Assembly (NCBI RefSeq): GCF_009669305.1
Contig: NZ_SADB01000005.1
Location: 62,001-126,000 of the forward strand
Reading direction: 5' to 3'
Length of the DNA stretch: 64,000 nt
Source of the DNA: Ancylomarina sp. 16SWW S1-10-2
GTDB taxonomy: Bacteria; Bacteroidota; Bacteroidia; Bacteroidales; Marinifilaceae
Shown: piece after piece, positions 8,750 to 18,224 of the stretch
Layout: each line of letters opens with the position of its first letter
How positions within the stretch are numbered: the first letter of the stretch is position 1
Notes under the pieces: model-generated
The model's input: only the letters and a program-made list of their open reading frames with translations
Database searches by the model: none
What the model was told of the DNA's origin: nothing
Made by a program: the position numbers and the translations under genes

Positions 8750-9763
8750 ATGATTCTAGTTACAGGAGGTACCGGCTTGGTCGGTTCACATTTACTTTTC
8801 GATTTAGTTAAAAAAGGCGTTCCAGTTCGTGCTTTAAAAAGAGAAAACAGCTCTTTGCAGGATATACGTGATTGCTTTGCATACTATTCCGATTCGGCAG
8901 ATGAACTCTTTGATAAAATTGAATGGGTAAATGGTGATATGCTTGATCCTGATTCTTTGGATGAAGCCCTTAAAGGGATTTCGAATGTCTTCCATTGTGC
9001 AGGTCTCGTTTCTTTTAAGAAAGCGGACAAAAAACGCATGAAGAATATCAATGTGGAGGGAACTCGAAATATTGTTGATGCTAGCCTTAATGCTAAGATT
9101 AAGAAATTCTGTTTTATAAGTTCCATTTCTGCTCTAGGTTCTTCTGAAGACCCTGGAGATACCGTTACAGAAACAACACCTTGGAGTCCTGAAGATAAAC
9201 GATCAGATTATTCTAAAAGTAAATTTAATTCGGAGCTCGAAGTTTGGCGAGGCATAGAAGAAGGTCTTGATGCTGTAATTGTGAATCCATCTATTATTCT
9301 GGGACCTGGTCATTGGCATAAAGGATCATCTCTTCTATTAACGACTGTGGCTAAGGGTGTAAAATATTTCACCCGTGGAATTACAGGTTATGTTGATGTG
9401 AGAGATGTAAGCAAGGCAATGATTCAGCTGATGGACTCCGATATTAAAAACGACCGTTTTCTTCTTAATTCTGAAAACTGTAGTTACGAATTCATCTTCA
9501 AAAGTATAGCTAGAGCCTTAAATTTACCTGAACCATACAAATATGCTTCTCCACGATTAACAGAAATAGCTTGGCGATTGGCTTACCTCAAAACAATATT
9601 CCTTTTTAAAGAATCTAGTTTCACACGTTCAACTGCTAGATCTTCTCATAATTGCACATACTTTTCTAGTCAGAAAATTAAGGATACATTAAACTTTGAA
9701 TTTATAAGTGTGGAAGATTGTATCAAGAATATGGCAAAACATTATCCTTTGAATAATATCTGA
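8750..9763 (+). CDS. NAD(P)-dependent epimerase/dehydratase (extended SDR)
   Basis: 337 residues with a Rossmann fold. The N-terminal dinucleotide motif is ILVTGGTGLVGSHLL (GxxGxxG). A conserved FHCAGLVSFKKAD segment follows, then SSISALGSS and the catalytic YxxxK as DYSKSKFNSE. This fits the extended short-chain dehydrogenase group acting on nucleotide-sugar, dihydroflavonol-like or sterol-like substrates. The C-terminal part, which sets specificity, gives no clear clue, and no sugar-biosynthesis genes are adjacent, so the substrate is unknown. It starts 77 nt after the OsmC-family gene and may share its transcript. Confidence 0.85.
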   Translation: MILVTGGTGLVGSHLLFDLVKKGVPVRALKRENSSLQDIRDCFAYYSDSADELFDKIEWVNGDMLDPDSLDEALKGISNVFHCAGLVSFKKADKKRMKNINVEGTRNIVDASLNAKIKKFCFISSISALGSSEDPGDTVTETTPWSPEDKRSDYSKSKFNSELEVWRGIEEGLDAVIVNPSIILGPGHWHKGSSLLLTTVAKGVKYFTRGITGYVDVRDVSKAMIQLMDSDIKNDRFLLNSENCSYEFIFKSIARALNLPEPYKYASPRLTEIAWRLAYLKTIFLFKESSFTRSTARSSHNCTYFSSQKIKDTLNFEFISVEDCIKNMAKHYPLNNI

Positions 9764-9767
9764 TACT

Positions 9768-9794
9768 AAAAAAGCCAGATCAAATGATCTGACT
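9768..9794 (-). terminator. Terminator of the DM13 lipoprotein gene
   Basis: The stem GTCAGATC / GATCTGGC with an ATTT loop is followed on the minus strand by TTTTTT. It lies between the convergent epimerase and DM13 genes. Confidence 0.7.
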
Positions 9795-9821
9795 TCATAT
9801 ACTTATACTCAATAAAAAAAA

Positions 9822-10235
9822 CTATTTCAATTCTGCATGTCCAAAGCTGACTGAAAAGTCGACACACCAAATAAGCACATACTTATATTTGGTTAAGTCT
9901 GTTCCCGATGGAATACTATATTCAAAATCACCTTCTATACCTTTCAAATCTCCCAAGCTCACGTATTCTGAAGCTGCTTTGTCAGTTGACAAATAAACTT
10001 CTAACAAAGGACCATTATCTGTTTTAAAATCCGTGAATATGAGGAGTGTTTCATCTTCATTAAGGCTAGCTGTTCCTGTAGTTTCATGAGCATCTGAAAC
10101 AAAGTTATCTTCTGTAGCTTCCTCACCCAATTTCATCTCCATTTCAAGAGTTTCTTCAAGCTCATCCATTTTATCATCCTCACTTGAGCATGAAACTGCA
10201 AGAATAAGGATCAATATCATATACCAATTTTTCAT
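9822..10235 (-). CDS. DM13-domain lipoprotein
   Basis: 137 residues. The N-terminus is a lipoprotein signal peptide: MKNWYMILILILAVSCSS, with the lipobox Cys at residue 16, so the mature protein is lipid-anchored in the envelope. An acidic linker rich in Glu/Asp (residues 19-45) leads to a DM13 (electron-transfer DM13) domain. Typical features include HETTGTASL, LIFTDFKTDNGPLLEVYLS, EYVSLGDLKG and the C-terminal YVLIWCVDFSVSFGHAEL, with the conserved Cys in the last strand. DM13 domains are proposed to act in redox or adhesion functions, and the role here is unknown. It is monocistronic, with a terminator after it. Confidence 0.85.
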   Translation of the reverse strand: MKNWYMILILILAVSCSSEDDKMDELEETLEMEMKLGEEATEDNFVSDAHETTGTASLNEDETLLIFTDFKTDNGPLLEVYLSTDKAASEYVSLGDLKGIEGDFEYSIPSGTDLTKYKYVLIWCVDFSVSFGHAELK

Positions 10236-10443
10236 ATTTCTATATATTAAGACTTAAAGGTCTTAAATTAGTTAGATTTACTTAAAGACACAAATTTAAC
10301 TCTCTTTTTAACAAGTCATTAAGAACATGAATGTTGTTTTAGGAGGCTGTTAATCTGATAGCATGTAGAAAGAACAACTCTATATAGAAACAATATCTTC
10401 CAACGAAATTATCTTTTAATGTAATGATTTGATGTGTAGAAGG

Positions 10444-10473
10444 TTTGCAGCTAAAGTCTTTTGACTATTTTTG
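10444..10473 (+). promoter_or_regulatory. Promoter of the yjjI-yjjW operon
   Basis: TTTG at 10444-10447 is followed after 18 nt by TATTTTTG at 10466-10473, a good match to the Bacteroidota TTTG / TAnnTTTG promoter. The ATG is about 40 nt downstream. Confidence 0.65.
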
Positions 10474-10512
10474 TAAACTAGATTAAAGAGGAAGAACAGA
10501 ATAAGAGACGTT

Positions 10513-12054
10513 ATGGAAGATATTAAGAATAGAGTTAGAGAAGTTTTAACTGATGGCTGTTTAGATTACAAACAGAAGAAACATAACTTAGCCTATATTG
10601 CTGAAAGCACACAAGCTTACCCTAAAGTATCGGATGAAGCCATGGAAGCCTTAGCTGATAAAAAGATTTGTGACTTGTTTGAAGGTTCTGCACCTTATCG
10701 TCCACGCTACATACTTCCTGATTATAAATTGGCTCTTAAAAAAGGTATTAAATACCTTGAACTCGATCCTCCAACTGATTTCGACGAAGCCATTAACTTT
10801 CTATCGATTCTCTATAGCTACGTTCCGTCAATAACTGGTTACTCGGTTTATTTGGGAAATATAGATCAACTACTACTTCCATTTGTTGCAGATCTTTCTG
10901 AGGAATCAATCTATAAAAAGCTGAAACTATTTTGGCGTTATATCGACAGAACCTTGCCCGATGCTTTTGTACACATCAACATTGGTCCTGAGGACAATAT
11001 TATTGCTAGAGCCGTATTGAAAGTAGAGCGAGAAGTAAAACAAGTCGTACCCAACTTAACTTTAAAGTACGATACCGAAAAAACATCAGATGCACTCCTA
11101 AACGATGCTATAAAAACTGTATTTGAAGTTGCTAAGCCACATATTGCCAATCACAATATGATTACTACTGATTTTAAGGGAGAATATGGCGTTGTAAGTT
11201 GTTACAATTCGTTGCCCGAAGGTGGAGGTTCACACACCTTAATTCGTTTGAATCTGAAGAAAATCACAGATCAGCACTCAGGTAATACAGATGCTTTTTT
11301 CGCTGAAACATTGCCGAAATATTGCGAGATGACTTTAGATATTATCGAAGCAAGAATAAAATATTTGGTTGAGACTGTGAAATACTTTGAGACCGATTTC
11401 TTAGCTCAAGAAGGCATTATTAAGTTGGAGAATTTCTCAGCCATGTTTGGCTTTTACGGACTCGCTGAATGTGTAAATACTTTAATGAAAAATGAAGGTC
11501 ATGATTTTACTTACGGACATAGCGAAGAAGCCAATCAATTAGGACATCGTATTGTTGAAGAGATGAAACAACATGTTGATGCTAGACCATTACCCTACTG
11601 CGAAGCCAATAATGGCAGAGCTTTCATCCATTCACAATCTGGTATTGATATTGATGTGGAAGAAACAGCTGGAGCTCGTATTCCAATCGGGGAAGAACCT
11701 GATATTTATTCACACATAAACGCCGTTGCACCTCATCATCATTTAATAAATGGTGGCATTAGCGATATTTTCCATTTCGACGATACAGTTAAGAGAAACC
11801 CTCAGGCTGTTCTCGATATTATTAAAGGCGCTTTTAAAAAAGGCATGAGAATGTTCACTTTCAACATAGCGAATAGTGAATTTATTCGAGTAACCGGTTA
11901 CCTAGTTCGCCGTAGCGATTTAAAAGAATTTCGTGAAGAAGGTTCAAGATATGGTAGCACCTCATTTGCTGCCAACTCAATGGATAATAAGAATGTTGAT
12001 AAACGAATAGCTAAAAGAGTCAACTCAAATGAACGCACTGCAAGCCAATATTAG
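10513..12054 (+). CDS. yjjI: YjjI-family glycine radical enzyme
   Basis: 513 residues, matching the size of the YjjI (DUF3029) family of glycyl-radical enzymes, shorter than pyruvate formate-lyase. The C-terminal glycyl-radical motif is EFIRVTGYLVRRSD, with Gly462 as the predicted radical carrier. The probable thiyl cysteine is Cys230 in GVVSCYNSLPEGG. The enzyme is oxygen-sensitive when activated and works in the cytoplasm. Its substrate has not been established as far as I know. It overlaps its activase yjjW by 26 nt, as expected for translational coupling. This supports growth under low oxygen. Identification rests on the family-typical segments and on the neighbour. Confidence 0.88.
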   Translation: MEDIKNRVREVLTDGCLDYKQKKHNLAYIAESTQAYPKVSDEAMEALADKKICDLFEGSAPYRPRYILPDYKLALKKGIKYLELDPPTDFDEAINFLSILYSYVPSITGYSVYLGNIDQLLLPFVADLSEESIYKKLKLFWRYIDRTLPDAFVHINIGPEDNIIARAVLKVEREVKQVVPNLTLKYDTEKTSDALLNDAIKTVFEVAKPHIANHNMITTDFKGEYGVVSCYNSLPEGGGSHTLIRLNLKKITDQHSGNTDAFFAETLPKYCEMTLDIIEARIKYLVETVKYFETDFLAQEGIIKLENFSAMFGFYGLAECVNTLMKNEGHDFTYGHSEEANQLGHRIVEEMKQHVDARPLPYCEANNGRAFIHSQSGIDIDVEETAGARIPIGEEPDIYSHINAVAPHHHLINGGISDIFHFDDTVKRNPQAVLDIIKGAFKKGMRMFTFNIANSEFIRVTGYLVRRSDLKEFREEGSRYGSTSFAANSMDNKNVDKRIAKRVNSNERTASQY

Positions 12055-12886
12055 TGGTATCATCAAATCGAGTGTGATTGACGGTCCTGGCAACAGAATG
12101 GTCATATTCTTTCAGGCTTGTAACCTCAATTGCATGTATTGCCACAATTCACATACCATTGGTTTGTGTAATTTATGTGGTGTATGTGTTCAAGCCTGTC
12201 CAACACAAAGTTTGAAGATTGATACGGCCAATAAACGCATTATTCACGATACAGAAACTTGTGTTCATTGTGATACATGTATAAAGGTTTGCCCCGAAAA
12301 CAGCAGCCCATTCTATAAAAAAATGTCCGTTGAAAACTTGATATCTGAAATATTAGAAGTCAAAGATTTTATATCGGGTATAACCGTTTCAGGTGGTGAA
12401 GTTATGCTTCAAGCTGATTTTTTAGTTGAGTTCTTTACAGCCATAAGAAAGTATCCTGAACTCAAGCATTTATCGATTCTAGTGGATTCTAACGGAAATG
12501 TAGGTTTAGACAAATGGGATAAAATTCTCGATTTAACCGATGGCTTCATGATCGATATAAAAGCCTATTCGCCTCAAATTCACAAGCAGATAACTGGCTT
12601 TTCCAACGAGAAAATTCTAGATTCAATTCAATATCTAGACAAAAAAGGCAAGCTCGATGAATTACGCCTTGTTCTTGTTCCCGATTATAATAATGGAGAA
12701 GATGAGATTAATAAGATTTCGACCCTAATAAATAAACTATCACCTGAGGTTCGAAAGGTTCTTATTAAGATGAGAAAACATGGCATTAGAAAAAAATATA
12801 CCTCACTAAAAGAACCTAACCCTGAAGAAATAAGGAAGGTTCAAAATCGGTTTAAAGAGGCTGTAATATCTGTTTTCACTATTTAA
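12029..12886 (+). CDS. yjjW: YjjW-family glycine radical enzyme activase (radical SAM)
   Basis: 285 residues. The radical-SAM cluster motif is CNLNCMYCHNS (CxxxCxxC). It is followed by an inserted ferredoxin-like domain with two Cys sets, CNLCGVCVQACP and CVHCDTCIKVCP, as in glycyl-radical activases of the PFL-AE group. The SAM-binding motif VSGGEVMLQ comes next. The protein is expected to abstract hydrogen from Gly462 of the adjacent YjjI using S-adenosylmethionine and a [4Fe-4S] cluster. The start ATG lies inside the end of yjjI (26-nt overlap). The gene ends 15 nt before the convergent rnhA, with no clear hairpin between them. Confidence 0.92.
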   Translation: MNALQANISGIIKSSVIDGPGNRMVIFFQACNLNCMYCHNSHTIGLCNLCGVCVQACPTQSLKIDTANKRIIHDTETCVHCDTCIKVCPENSSPFYKKMSVENLISEILEVKDFISGITVSGGEVMLQADFLVEFFTAIRKYPELKHLSILVDSNGNVGLDKWDKILDLTDGFMIDIKAYSPQIHKQITGFSNEKILDSIQYLDKKGKLDELRLVLVPDYNNGEDEINKISTLINKLSPEVRKVLIKMRKHGIRKKYTSLKEPNPEEIRKVQNRFKEAVISVFTI

Positions 12887-12901
12887 TTTGAAAACTAACA
12901 A

Positions 12902-13357
12902 TTAGGCTTTGTACCCTACATCATCGGGTAAGTTAGGCTTTTGAGAAGCCACAACTGCAAGTTCATCGGCAAGTTCGTTCCCAGGAATATTGGCATGTCC
13001 TTTTACCCAAACGAATTTCACTTGATGTTTGCGATATATTTTTAAAAATCGCATCCACAGGTCTGGATTCTTTTTATCCTTAAATCGCTTTTTCTCCCAA
13101 CCTAAAACCCATTTTTTCTCAACAGAATCGACCACATATTTTGAATCAGAATATATCGTCACCTCGCAACTCTCTTCTTTAAGCGCCTCTAGTCCAACTA
13201 TTACAGCCAAAAGCTCCATACGATTATTGGTTGTTCGTTTATATCCTTCAGCCAAAGTTTTACGATGTTTCCCCGAAATGAGAACTGTACCATAACCTCC
13301 AGGTCCTGGGTTTCCGCTACAAGCGCCATCGGTATACATGGTTATTTTTCTTGCCAT
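12902..13357 (-). CDS. rnhA: Ribonuclease HI
   Basis: 151 residues. It degrades the RNA strand of RNA-DNA hybrids in the cytoplasm (primer removal, R-loops). The four acidic catalytic positions are visible: Asp in MYTDGACSGNPGPGG, Glu in NRMELLAV, Asp in IYSDSKYVVDS, and Asp in GNELADELA. The catalytic-loop His is in WVKGHANIPG. It is a stand-alone enzyme without an N-terminal hybrid-binding domain. A minus-strand TAnnTTTG box lies at 13400-13407. A second RNase H gene, rnhB, is about 3 kb away. Confidence 0.96.
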   Translation of the reverse strand: MARKITMYTDGACSGNPGPGGYGTVLISGKHRKTLAEGYKRTTNNRMELLAVIVGLEALKEESCEVTIYSDSKYVVDSVEKKWVLGWEKKRFKDKKNPDLWMRFLKIYRKHQVKFVWVKGHANIPGNELADELAVVASQKPNLPDDVGYKA

Positions 13358-13399
13358 TTTCAGTTTAATTTGTTTTAGGATATAAAATAATAATCAGCC

Positions 13400-13407
13400 C
13401 AAATTTA
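13400..13407 (-). promoter_or_regulatory. -7 promoter box for rnhA
   Basis: The minus strand reads TAAATTTG (TAnnTTTG) about 45 nt before the rnhA ATG. A TTTG lies about 16 nt upstream, shorter than usual spacing. Confidence 0.45.
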
Positions 13408-13423
13408 GTTGATATTAAGATAA

Positions 13424-13463
13424 CAAAAAAGGATGCTTGACCAATCAAGCATCCTTTTGTTTT
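13424..13463 (-). terminator. Terminator of the S46 peptidase gene
   Basis: The stem AAGGATGCTTGA / TCAAGCATCCTT has a short CCAA loop and is followed on the minus strand by a T run. It separates the peptidase from rnhA. Confidence 0.85.
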
Positions 13464-13501
13464 AAATCATCAATTTAAAACTGATAATATCTTAAGAGCG
13501 A

Positions 13502-15682
13502 TTATTTTACAATAGTCATCTCGTCGATTAGATTTTTTGCACCTGCATATTTGTCAATAATGAAAAGTGCGTAACGAATATCAAGATTAATACATCTTTG
13601 TAAGTTATCTTCAAAATCAATATCGCCCGACATCGCTTCAGAGTTACCATCAAATGCAGCACCAATTAATTCACCATTTCCATTGATAACAGGAGAACCA
13701 GAGTTTCCACCAGTAATATCACTGTTAGTTAAGAAACAAGTATGAAGACTACCATCCTTATCAGCATACTGACCAAAATCTTTATTCTTATATAATTCTT
13801 TTAATCTAGCAGGAACATTAAATTCATAACTTGTTGAATCTTCTTTTTCCATCACACCTTTAAGAGTTGTGTAGTATTTATTATAAACACCATCTTTAGG
13901 AGAATATCCACCAACTTTACCGTAAGTTAAACGAAGCGTTGAATTGGCATCTGGAGCTAAATTTTGTTTCTTATTGATTTGCATCAAGCCATCAACAAAC
14001 AAACGTTTCCCTTTTGAAAGACCTTCAGCACCCTTGTTAATTTCATTCGAAAGAACTCTATAAGTTGCAATAATTGAAGTTGCAATTTCGTATCCCATAT
14101 CGTTAGCTATGGCATCAGCAGTTGGATTCTCTAGAAACTTATTGTAAGATTCTTCGCTAGCAAAAATTGATTTAGAATAAACATCGGCAGCAAATTTAGC
14201 GAAGTCGTTATTATACTCTTCAGCAATTACTTTAAAAATATCAGGACGTTTATCAGGCTCAATATTCTCAGCATATTTTGCAAAAAGAGCAGCCAATAAC
14301 TTTTGATCAGTTGGAAGGTTATAATCTTTGTAGAATGCTTTCGCAGTGCCCTTAAGACCTTCAACAGATCTATCAATTGAAGCTTGATCTAAAGAATCAG
14401 CTGATAGTTTTTTCATTAATCCTGTTGATTTATATGCAAACATATACATTTCAGCACCTTGAAGAAGAGCCTCACTTAGATATGACATCTCGTAACGAGA
14501 CTCTTTACGATCTGTATAAGCTTTCTCAATCATATTAAGAGCATCACCATATTTAGCTGCTCTTTTCTTTTTCTTGTTAGCCCAAGCAGTATATTCAGCT
14601 TCAATTTCTTGCTTAGCTCCCATTGTATTCAATTTCTTAAGCGCTTTATTTTGCTCGTTAGAATACTTCCAGTAGTTAGCAGATCCTGCATGCTTAGAAG
14701 CATACTGAATACGAACTTTAGGATCTTTCAACATATCTTTCATCATAACATCCAACTTAACTGTACGGATATCGTAACGATTCTTGTTTGTAATATTCAT
14801 TGTTTCTTCAAGACCAAAAGAAGTTAGGTAACGATTTGTAGTTCCTGGGAAACCCATAATCATTGCAAAATCGTTTTCTTGATTTCCTTTAATAGAAACA
14901 GGAAGGTGATGTCTAGGCTTCAATGGAATATTATCAGCTGAATATTTAGCTGGTTTTCCGTTAGCATCAGTATAGATACGGAACATAGAAAAATCAGCCG
15001 TATGACGAGGCCACATCCAGTTATCAGTATCACCACCAAATTTACCCATTGCTTGTGGAGGAGCACCAACTAAACGAACATCTTGAAAAATTTCATATAC
15101 AAAAAGAAAATACTGATTTCCTTCAAACATACCTTTTACACTTGCCTTATATTCTGAATTAGCTTCAGTCTCTTTTACGATTTCTGCAGAAACTTTATTG
15201 ATCGCTTCAAAACGCTCATCTTCTGTCATTTCATCATTAACAGTAGCTAAAACTCTCTTAGAAACATCTTCCATGCGTACCATGATAGATGCTGTTAAAC
15301 CTTCGTTTGTTAGCTCTTCACCTTTATTGTAAGCCCAAAAACCATCAGCTAGATAGTCGTGCTCAGTTGTTGAATGAGACTGGATAGAAGGGAAACCACA
15401 ATGGTGATTTGTAAGGAATAAACCTTGATCAGAAATAATTTCACCTGTACAAAAATGACGGAAAGGTCTTCCTTCATTTCCTAAACCAACAATCGCATCT
15501 TTCATGCTATTATTGTTGATATCGTAGATGTCTTCTGCGCTTAGTTTAAAGCCCATTTTCTGCATTTCTACAGCATTTTGTTTTTTCAGTAGTGATAAAA
15601 GCCACATTCCTTCGTCAGCTTTAGCTATGCTAAAACTCAACAAAAGGCTTAAACACAAAACCAATGATGCTAATTTTCTCAT
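13502..15682 (-). CDS. S46-family dipeptidyl-peptidase (DPP7-like)
   Basis: 726 residues, normal for S46 serine exopeptidases, which remove dipeptides in the periplasm and feed amino-acid-using Bacteroidota. A signal peptide is clear (residues 1-22, ending in IAKA). The catalytic His is in LTNHHCGFPS (His94), the Asp region in GGDTDNWMWPRHTADFS, and the nucleophile in TGGNSGSPV (Ser661). After it comes FDGNSEAMSGDIDFE. The Gly there is the S1-pocket residue that in DPP11 is Arg, so this copy should prefer hydrophobic rather than acidic P1 residues (inference from the family). It is monocistronic, with a minus-strand -7 box at 15779-15786 and a terminator at its end. Confidence 0.92.
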   Translation of the reverse strand: MRKLASLVLCLSLLLSFSIAKADEGMWLLSLLKKQNAVEMQKMGFKLSAEDIYDINNNSMKDAIVGLGNEGRPFRHFCTGEIISDQGLFLTNHHCGFPSIQSHSTTEHDYLADGFWAYNKGEELTNEGLTASIMVRMEDVSKRVLATVNDEMTEDERFEAINKVSAEIVKETEANSEYKASVKGMFEGNQYFLFVYEIFQDVRLVGAPPQAMGKFGGDTDNWMWPRHTADFSMFRIYTDANGKPAKYSADNIPLKPRHHLPVSIKGNQENDFAMIMGFPGTTNRYLTSFGLEETMNITNKNRYDIRTVKLDVMMKDMLKDPKVRIQYASKHAGSANYWKYSNEQNKALKKLNTMGAKQEIEAEYTAWANKKKKRAAKYGDALNMIEKAYTDRKESRYEMSYLSEALLQGAEMYMFAYKSTGLMKKLSADSLDQASIDRSVEGLKGTAKAFYKDYNLPTDQKLLAALFAKYAENIEPDKRPDIFKVIAEEYNNDFAKFAADVYSKSIFASEESYNKFLENPTADAIANDMGYEIATSIIATYRVLSNEINKGAEGLSKGKRLFVDGLMQINKKQNLAPDANSTLRLTYGKVGGYSPKDGVYNKYYTTLKGVMEKEDSTSYEFNVPARLKELYKNKDFGQYADKDGSLHTCFLTNSDITGGNSGSPVINGNGELIGAAFDGNSEAMSGDIDFEDNLQRCINLDIRYALFIIDKYAGAKNLIDEMTIVK

Positions 15683-16009
15683 TTCGTTTTAATTTAAAAT
15701 CAATTACGAAGCTCTTACTTTCAATTGGTAAGGAACTTCAAGATTAATGATTCTTGTTTATAAGTATATCAAAGTATACAAAGTTAATATTATTCCTGAA
15801 TTAGGAAAAAACAGCATCTAATTACATATTGCGAAATAGAACGCAAACCAAACAATATCAGCCCATTAAGTTGATTTATGGAAAAATGAATTTAGATTAA
15901 ACTATGAATTTTCTCGATGTATTTACCTTAAAAACAAGAAAAACCACGACTCAACTAAACATAACAAGCTGATATTTCAATAATTATAAAATAGGATGCA
16001 GATTTTAAC
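15683..16009. other. Intergenic region upstream of the S46 peptidase
   Basis: 327 nt between two minus-strand genes. It contains the peptidase -7 box and otherwise nothing I can identify. Confidence 0.4.
15779..15786 (-). promoter_or_regulatory. -7 promoter box for the S46 peptidase
   Basis: The minus strand reads TAACTTTG (TAnnTTTG), about 97 nt before the ATG. No clear -33 element is seen. Confidence 0.4.
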
Positions 16010-16612
16010 TTATAATTTTAATGAAAGTTGATCTGGTTGAGGACCAAAAGTTTTTCTATGGTGAGGTGTAATACCATATTTAAGAATAGCTAATCGATGT
16101 TTTTTTGTCGGATAACCTTTGTTATTATCCCAATCGTAATTAGGGTAATCTTTATGAAGCGCAAGCATTAGATCGTCACGATACGTTTTGGCTAAGATAG
16201 AAGCGGCTGCAATAGGTAAATATTTTCCATCACCTTTTATAATACAATGGTGAGGTATATTAGGGTATGAGGTAAAACGATTGCCATCGATTAAAAGTTG
16301 TTCGGGTTTTAACTTGAGTTGATCTATAGCTCCATGCATGGCTAAAAAGGAAGCATTGAGAATATTTATTTTATCAATTTCCTCAGGACTCACGATACCT
16401 ACAGCCCAAGCCAAGGCTTCCTTCTCAATAATTTCTCTTAAAGCATAACGTTTCTTCTCACTCAATTTTTTTGAATCGTCGAGAATAGAATTTTTAAAAT
16501 CTGGAGGTAAAATAACTGCAGCAGCAAAAACTGGACCTGCTAAACATCCACGACCTGCTTCGTCGCAACCTGCTTCAATTTTATTTTTATCTAAGGATAA
16601 AAGTAAACCCAT
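16010..16612 (-). CDS. rnhB: Ribonuclease HII
   Basis: 200 residues, normal length. It cleaves at ribonucleotides embedded in DNA. The catalytic Asp-Glu pair is in [20 protein letters not shown]. The further acidic positions are in LLIDGNRF and in the segment AKTYRDDLM. The start ATG at 16612 lies just before the conserved N-terminus. The gene ends about 330 nt upstream of the peptidase gene. Upstream lies the minus-strand DUF4956 gene, with a 133-nt gap. Confidence 0.96.
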   Translation of the reverse strand: MGLLLSLDKNKIEAGCDEAGRGCLAGPVFAAAVILPPDFKNSILDDSKKLSEKKRYALREIIEKEALAWAVGIVSPEEIDKINILNASFLAMHGAIDQLKLKPEQLLIDGNRFTSYPNIPHHCIIKGDGKYLPIAAASILAKTYRDDLMLALHKDYPNYDWDNNKGYPTKKHRLAILKYGITPHHRKTFGPQPDQLSLKL

Positions 16613-16745
16613 AATTAATCTATATCTGATGATTTAAACTCTATTAAATACAAAGAAAAGCTTTTTAAAAATTGTTGAGAAATGAATCGAGCTTAATATT
16701 TAAAATGACTTAAACGTCACTTGGCAAAGAGCTTTTATAAAGAAA

Positions 16746-17420
16746 CTATTCACGTTCAAAACTTTTATCGCTCATTTCAGGATCTGATAAAACGTAAGGA
16801 CTAACATCTTCTTTATAAAAAATAGTTAGACTAACACTTTTCTTAATTAAATCTATTTTACCCACTTTAAATTTAACAACCACTACGCCTGTTCTATCAA
16901 AAACATTTTCGATTAATTCATTTTTCTTGCTTGGATGAATCAAATCCACACGATCAAAAATTAGACTTCTTCTAGCTAAATGGCGTTTCATCCATACATT
17001 CTCCATCACCCAAGTCGTTGCCATAAGGCAACAGTTTGTAAAAAGAATAACACTTAGGCTTACCTCCCGACTTGCCAAGGCATTAACAACCGATAATGTT
17101 ATAATCAGAAAAAGATAGGTCATTTCCCGAATAGGAATCGTATCGGTACGATAACGTATAATCCCAAATATGGCAAATAATCCCAATGCAAAACCTAACT
17201 GCAAATCGATACTCCCCAAAAGATAACATAGAAAAAAGATGGTTATTGAGATTAACACATAAGTAAACACATAGGAGCGTTTCCCTGTTGCGCGGAAATA
17301 AACAAAAATAATGATGAAAATTGAAGCCAAAAGATTTAACCCAAATCGTAACAATAGATCAATAAAACTACCAGCTTGAATTCCTGTTGATATTTCGGGT
17401 AAATTTAAAAATAGATTCAT
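16746..17420 (-). CDS. DUF4956 membrane protein
   Basis: 224 residues. The N-terminal half carries about four hydrophobic segments: LLLRFGLNLLASIFIIIFVYF, VLISITIFFLCYLLG, FALGLFAIFGIIRYR and LFLIITLSVVNALAS. The C-terminal 85 residues are soluble (RRSLIFDRVDLIHPSKK and on). The loop FGIIRYRTDTIPIREMTYLF is a DUF4956 hallmark. In many bacteria this family lies beside VTC-like polyphosphate polymerase (CYTH) genes. None is present here, so the usual partner is missing or elsewhere. Function is unknown. Confidence 0.8.
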   Translation of the reverse strand: MNLFLNLPEISTGIQAGSFIDLLLRFGLNLLASIFIIIFVYFRATGKRSYVFTYVLISITIFFLCYLLGSIDLQLGFALGLFAIFGIIRYRTDTIPIREMTYLFLIITLSVVNALASREVSLSVILFTNCCLMATTWVMENVWMKRHLARRSLIFDRVDLIHPSKKNELIENVFDRTGVVVVKFKVGKIDLIKKSVSLTIFYKEDVSPYVLSDPEMSDKSFERE

Positions 17421-17717
17421 TATTTAACTCTTTTATATATTCTTTAGTGTGTGTAAATATAAGTTAATACCTCTTATTTTCTATCATTCAGTCGCCTTAT
17501 CGCCCCATTAAAGCTCATTGCTACATATCCAATATTGTTATGTCCAATATTTTTTTACGAGCGACACATCGTCACGATAGAATTAAACGAAGTCTAATTA
17601 TCTCCAAAGCAATTTATAATAAGCTTGAAGATAACATTATTTTTTATCCCTCGAGAAGACTTAATATCTGAAGATATCCTTAATTTTGTACGCATCAGTT
17701 ACTATAATCGATATAGC

Positions 17718-18170
17718 ATGTATACAAAAGAAGAAGCTAAAGCAATGAAAGTTCAATTTTGGGGCGGGTTCAAACCCTACTCAAAAAAGAGAGGACGTAA
17801 GATGACATCTTGGGTTATGAAGGGAACACAGATTAAAGAGGTTCAACTTAAGTTCGATTTAAACGCAGAAGGTGCTTTTGTGATGCTACAAATAGACAGC
17901 AAACTCGATGCTACCAGATTAGCTGTTTTTGAACGTTTCGAAAAATATAAGCCTGTAATTAATGAAACCTGTGGATCAGATTTAATCTGGGAAAAACACT
18001 ATTTTATTAAAGGTTTTAAAGAGGTTAGCGTTCTTTATTATCAGCTTAAAGATGTTTCAATCCTAAACAAAGATGATTGGGATAAATGTTACAAATTCTT
18101 TTTCAATCAGATGACTTTACTGGAAGAAGCTTTTTTAGATGTAAAAGAGGTTATTATGTATAGAGATTAA
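17718..18170 (+). CDS. DUF4268-family protein
   Basis: 150 residues from the ATG at 17718. The frame can be read back to a TTG at 17625, but the family usually begins as here: MYTKEEAKAMKVQFWGGFKPY. The segment SWVMKGTQIKEVQLKFDLN and the aromatic-rich SDLIWEKHYFIKG are typical of DUF4268, which is a stand-alone domain here and in other proteins sits next to nuclease-like domains. It has no signal peptide or membrane segment, so it is cytoplasmic. Function is unknown. A hutD-like gene follows by 54 nt on the same strand. The 297 nt before the gene show nothing recognisable. Confidence 0.75.
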   Translation: MYTKEEAKAMKVQFWGGFKPYSKKRGRKMTSWVMKGTQIKEVQLKFDLNAEGAFVMLQIDSKLDATRLAVFERFEKYKPVINETCGSDLIWEKHYFIKGFKEVSVLYYQLKDVSILNKDDWDKCYKFFFNQMTLLEEAFLDVKEVIMYRD

Positions 18171-18224
18171 TTCGTTATCTATTCAAACTGAAACCTATTC
18201 GTAAAATCGTAAGCCTTTAACACT

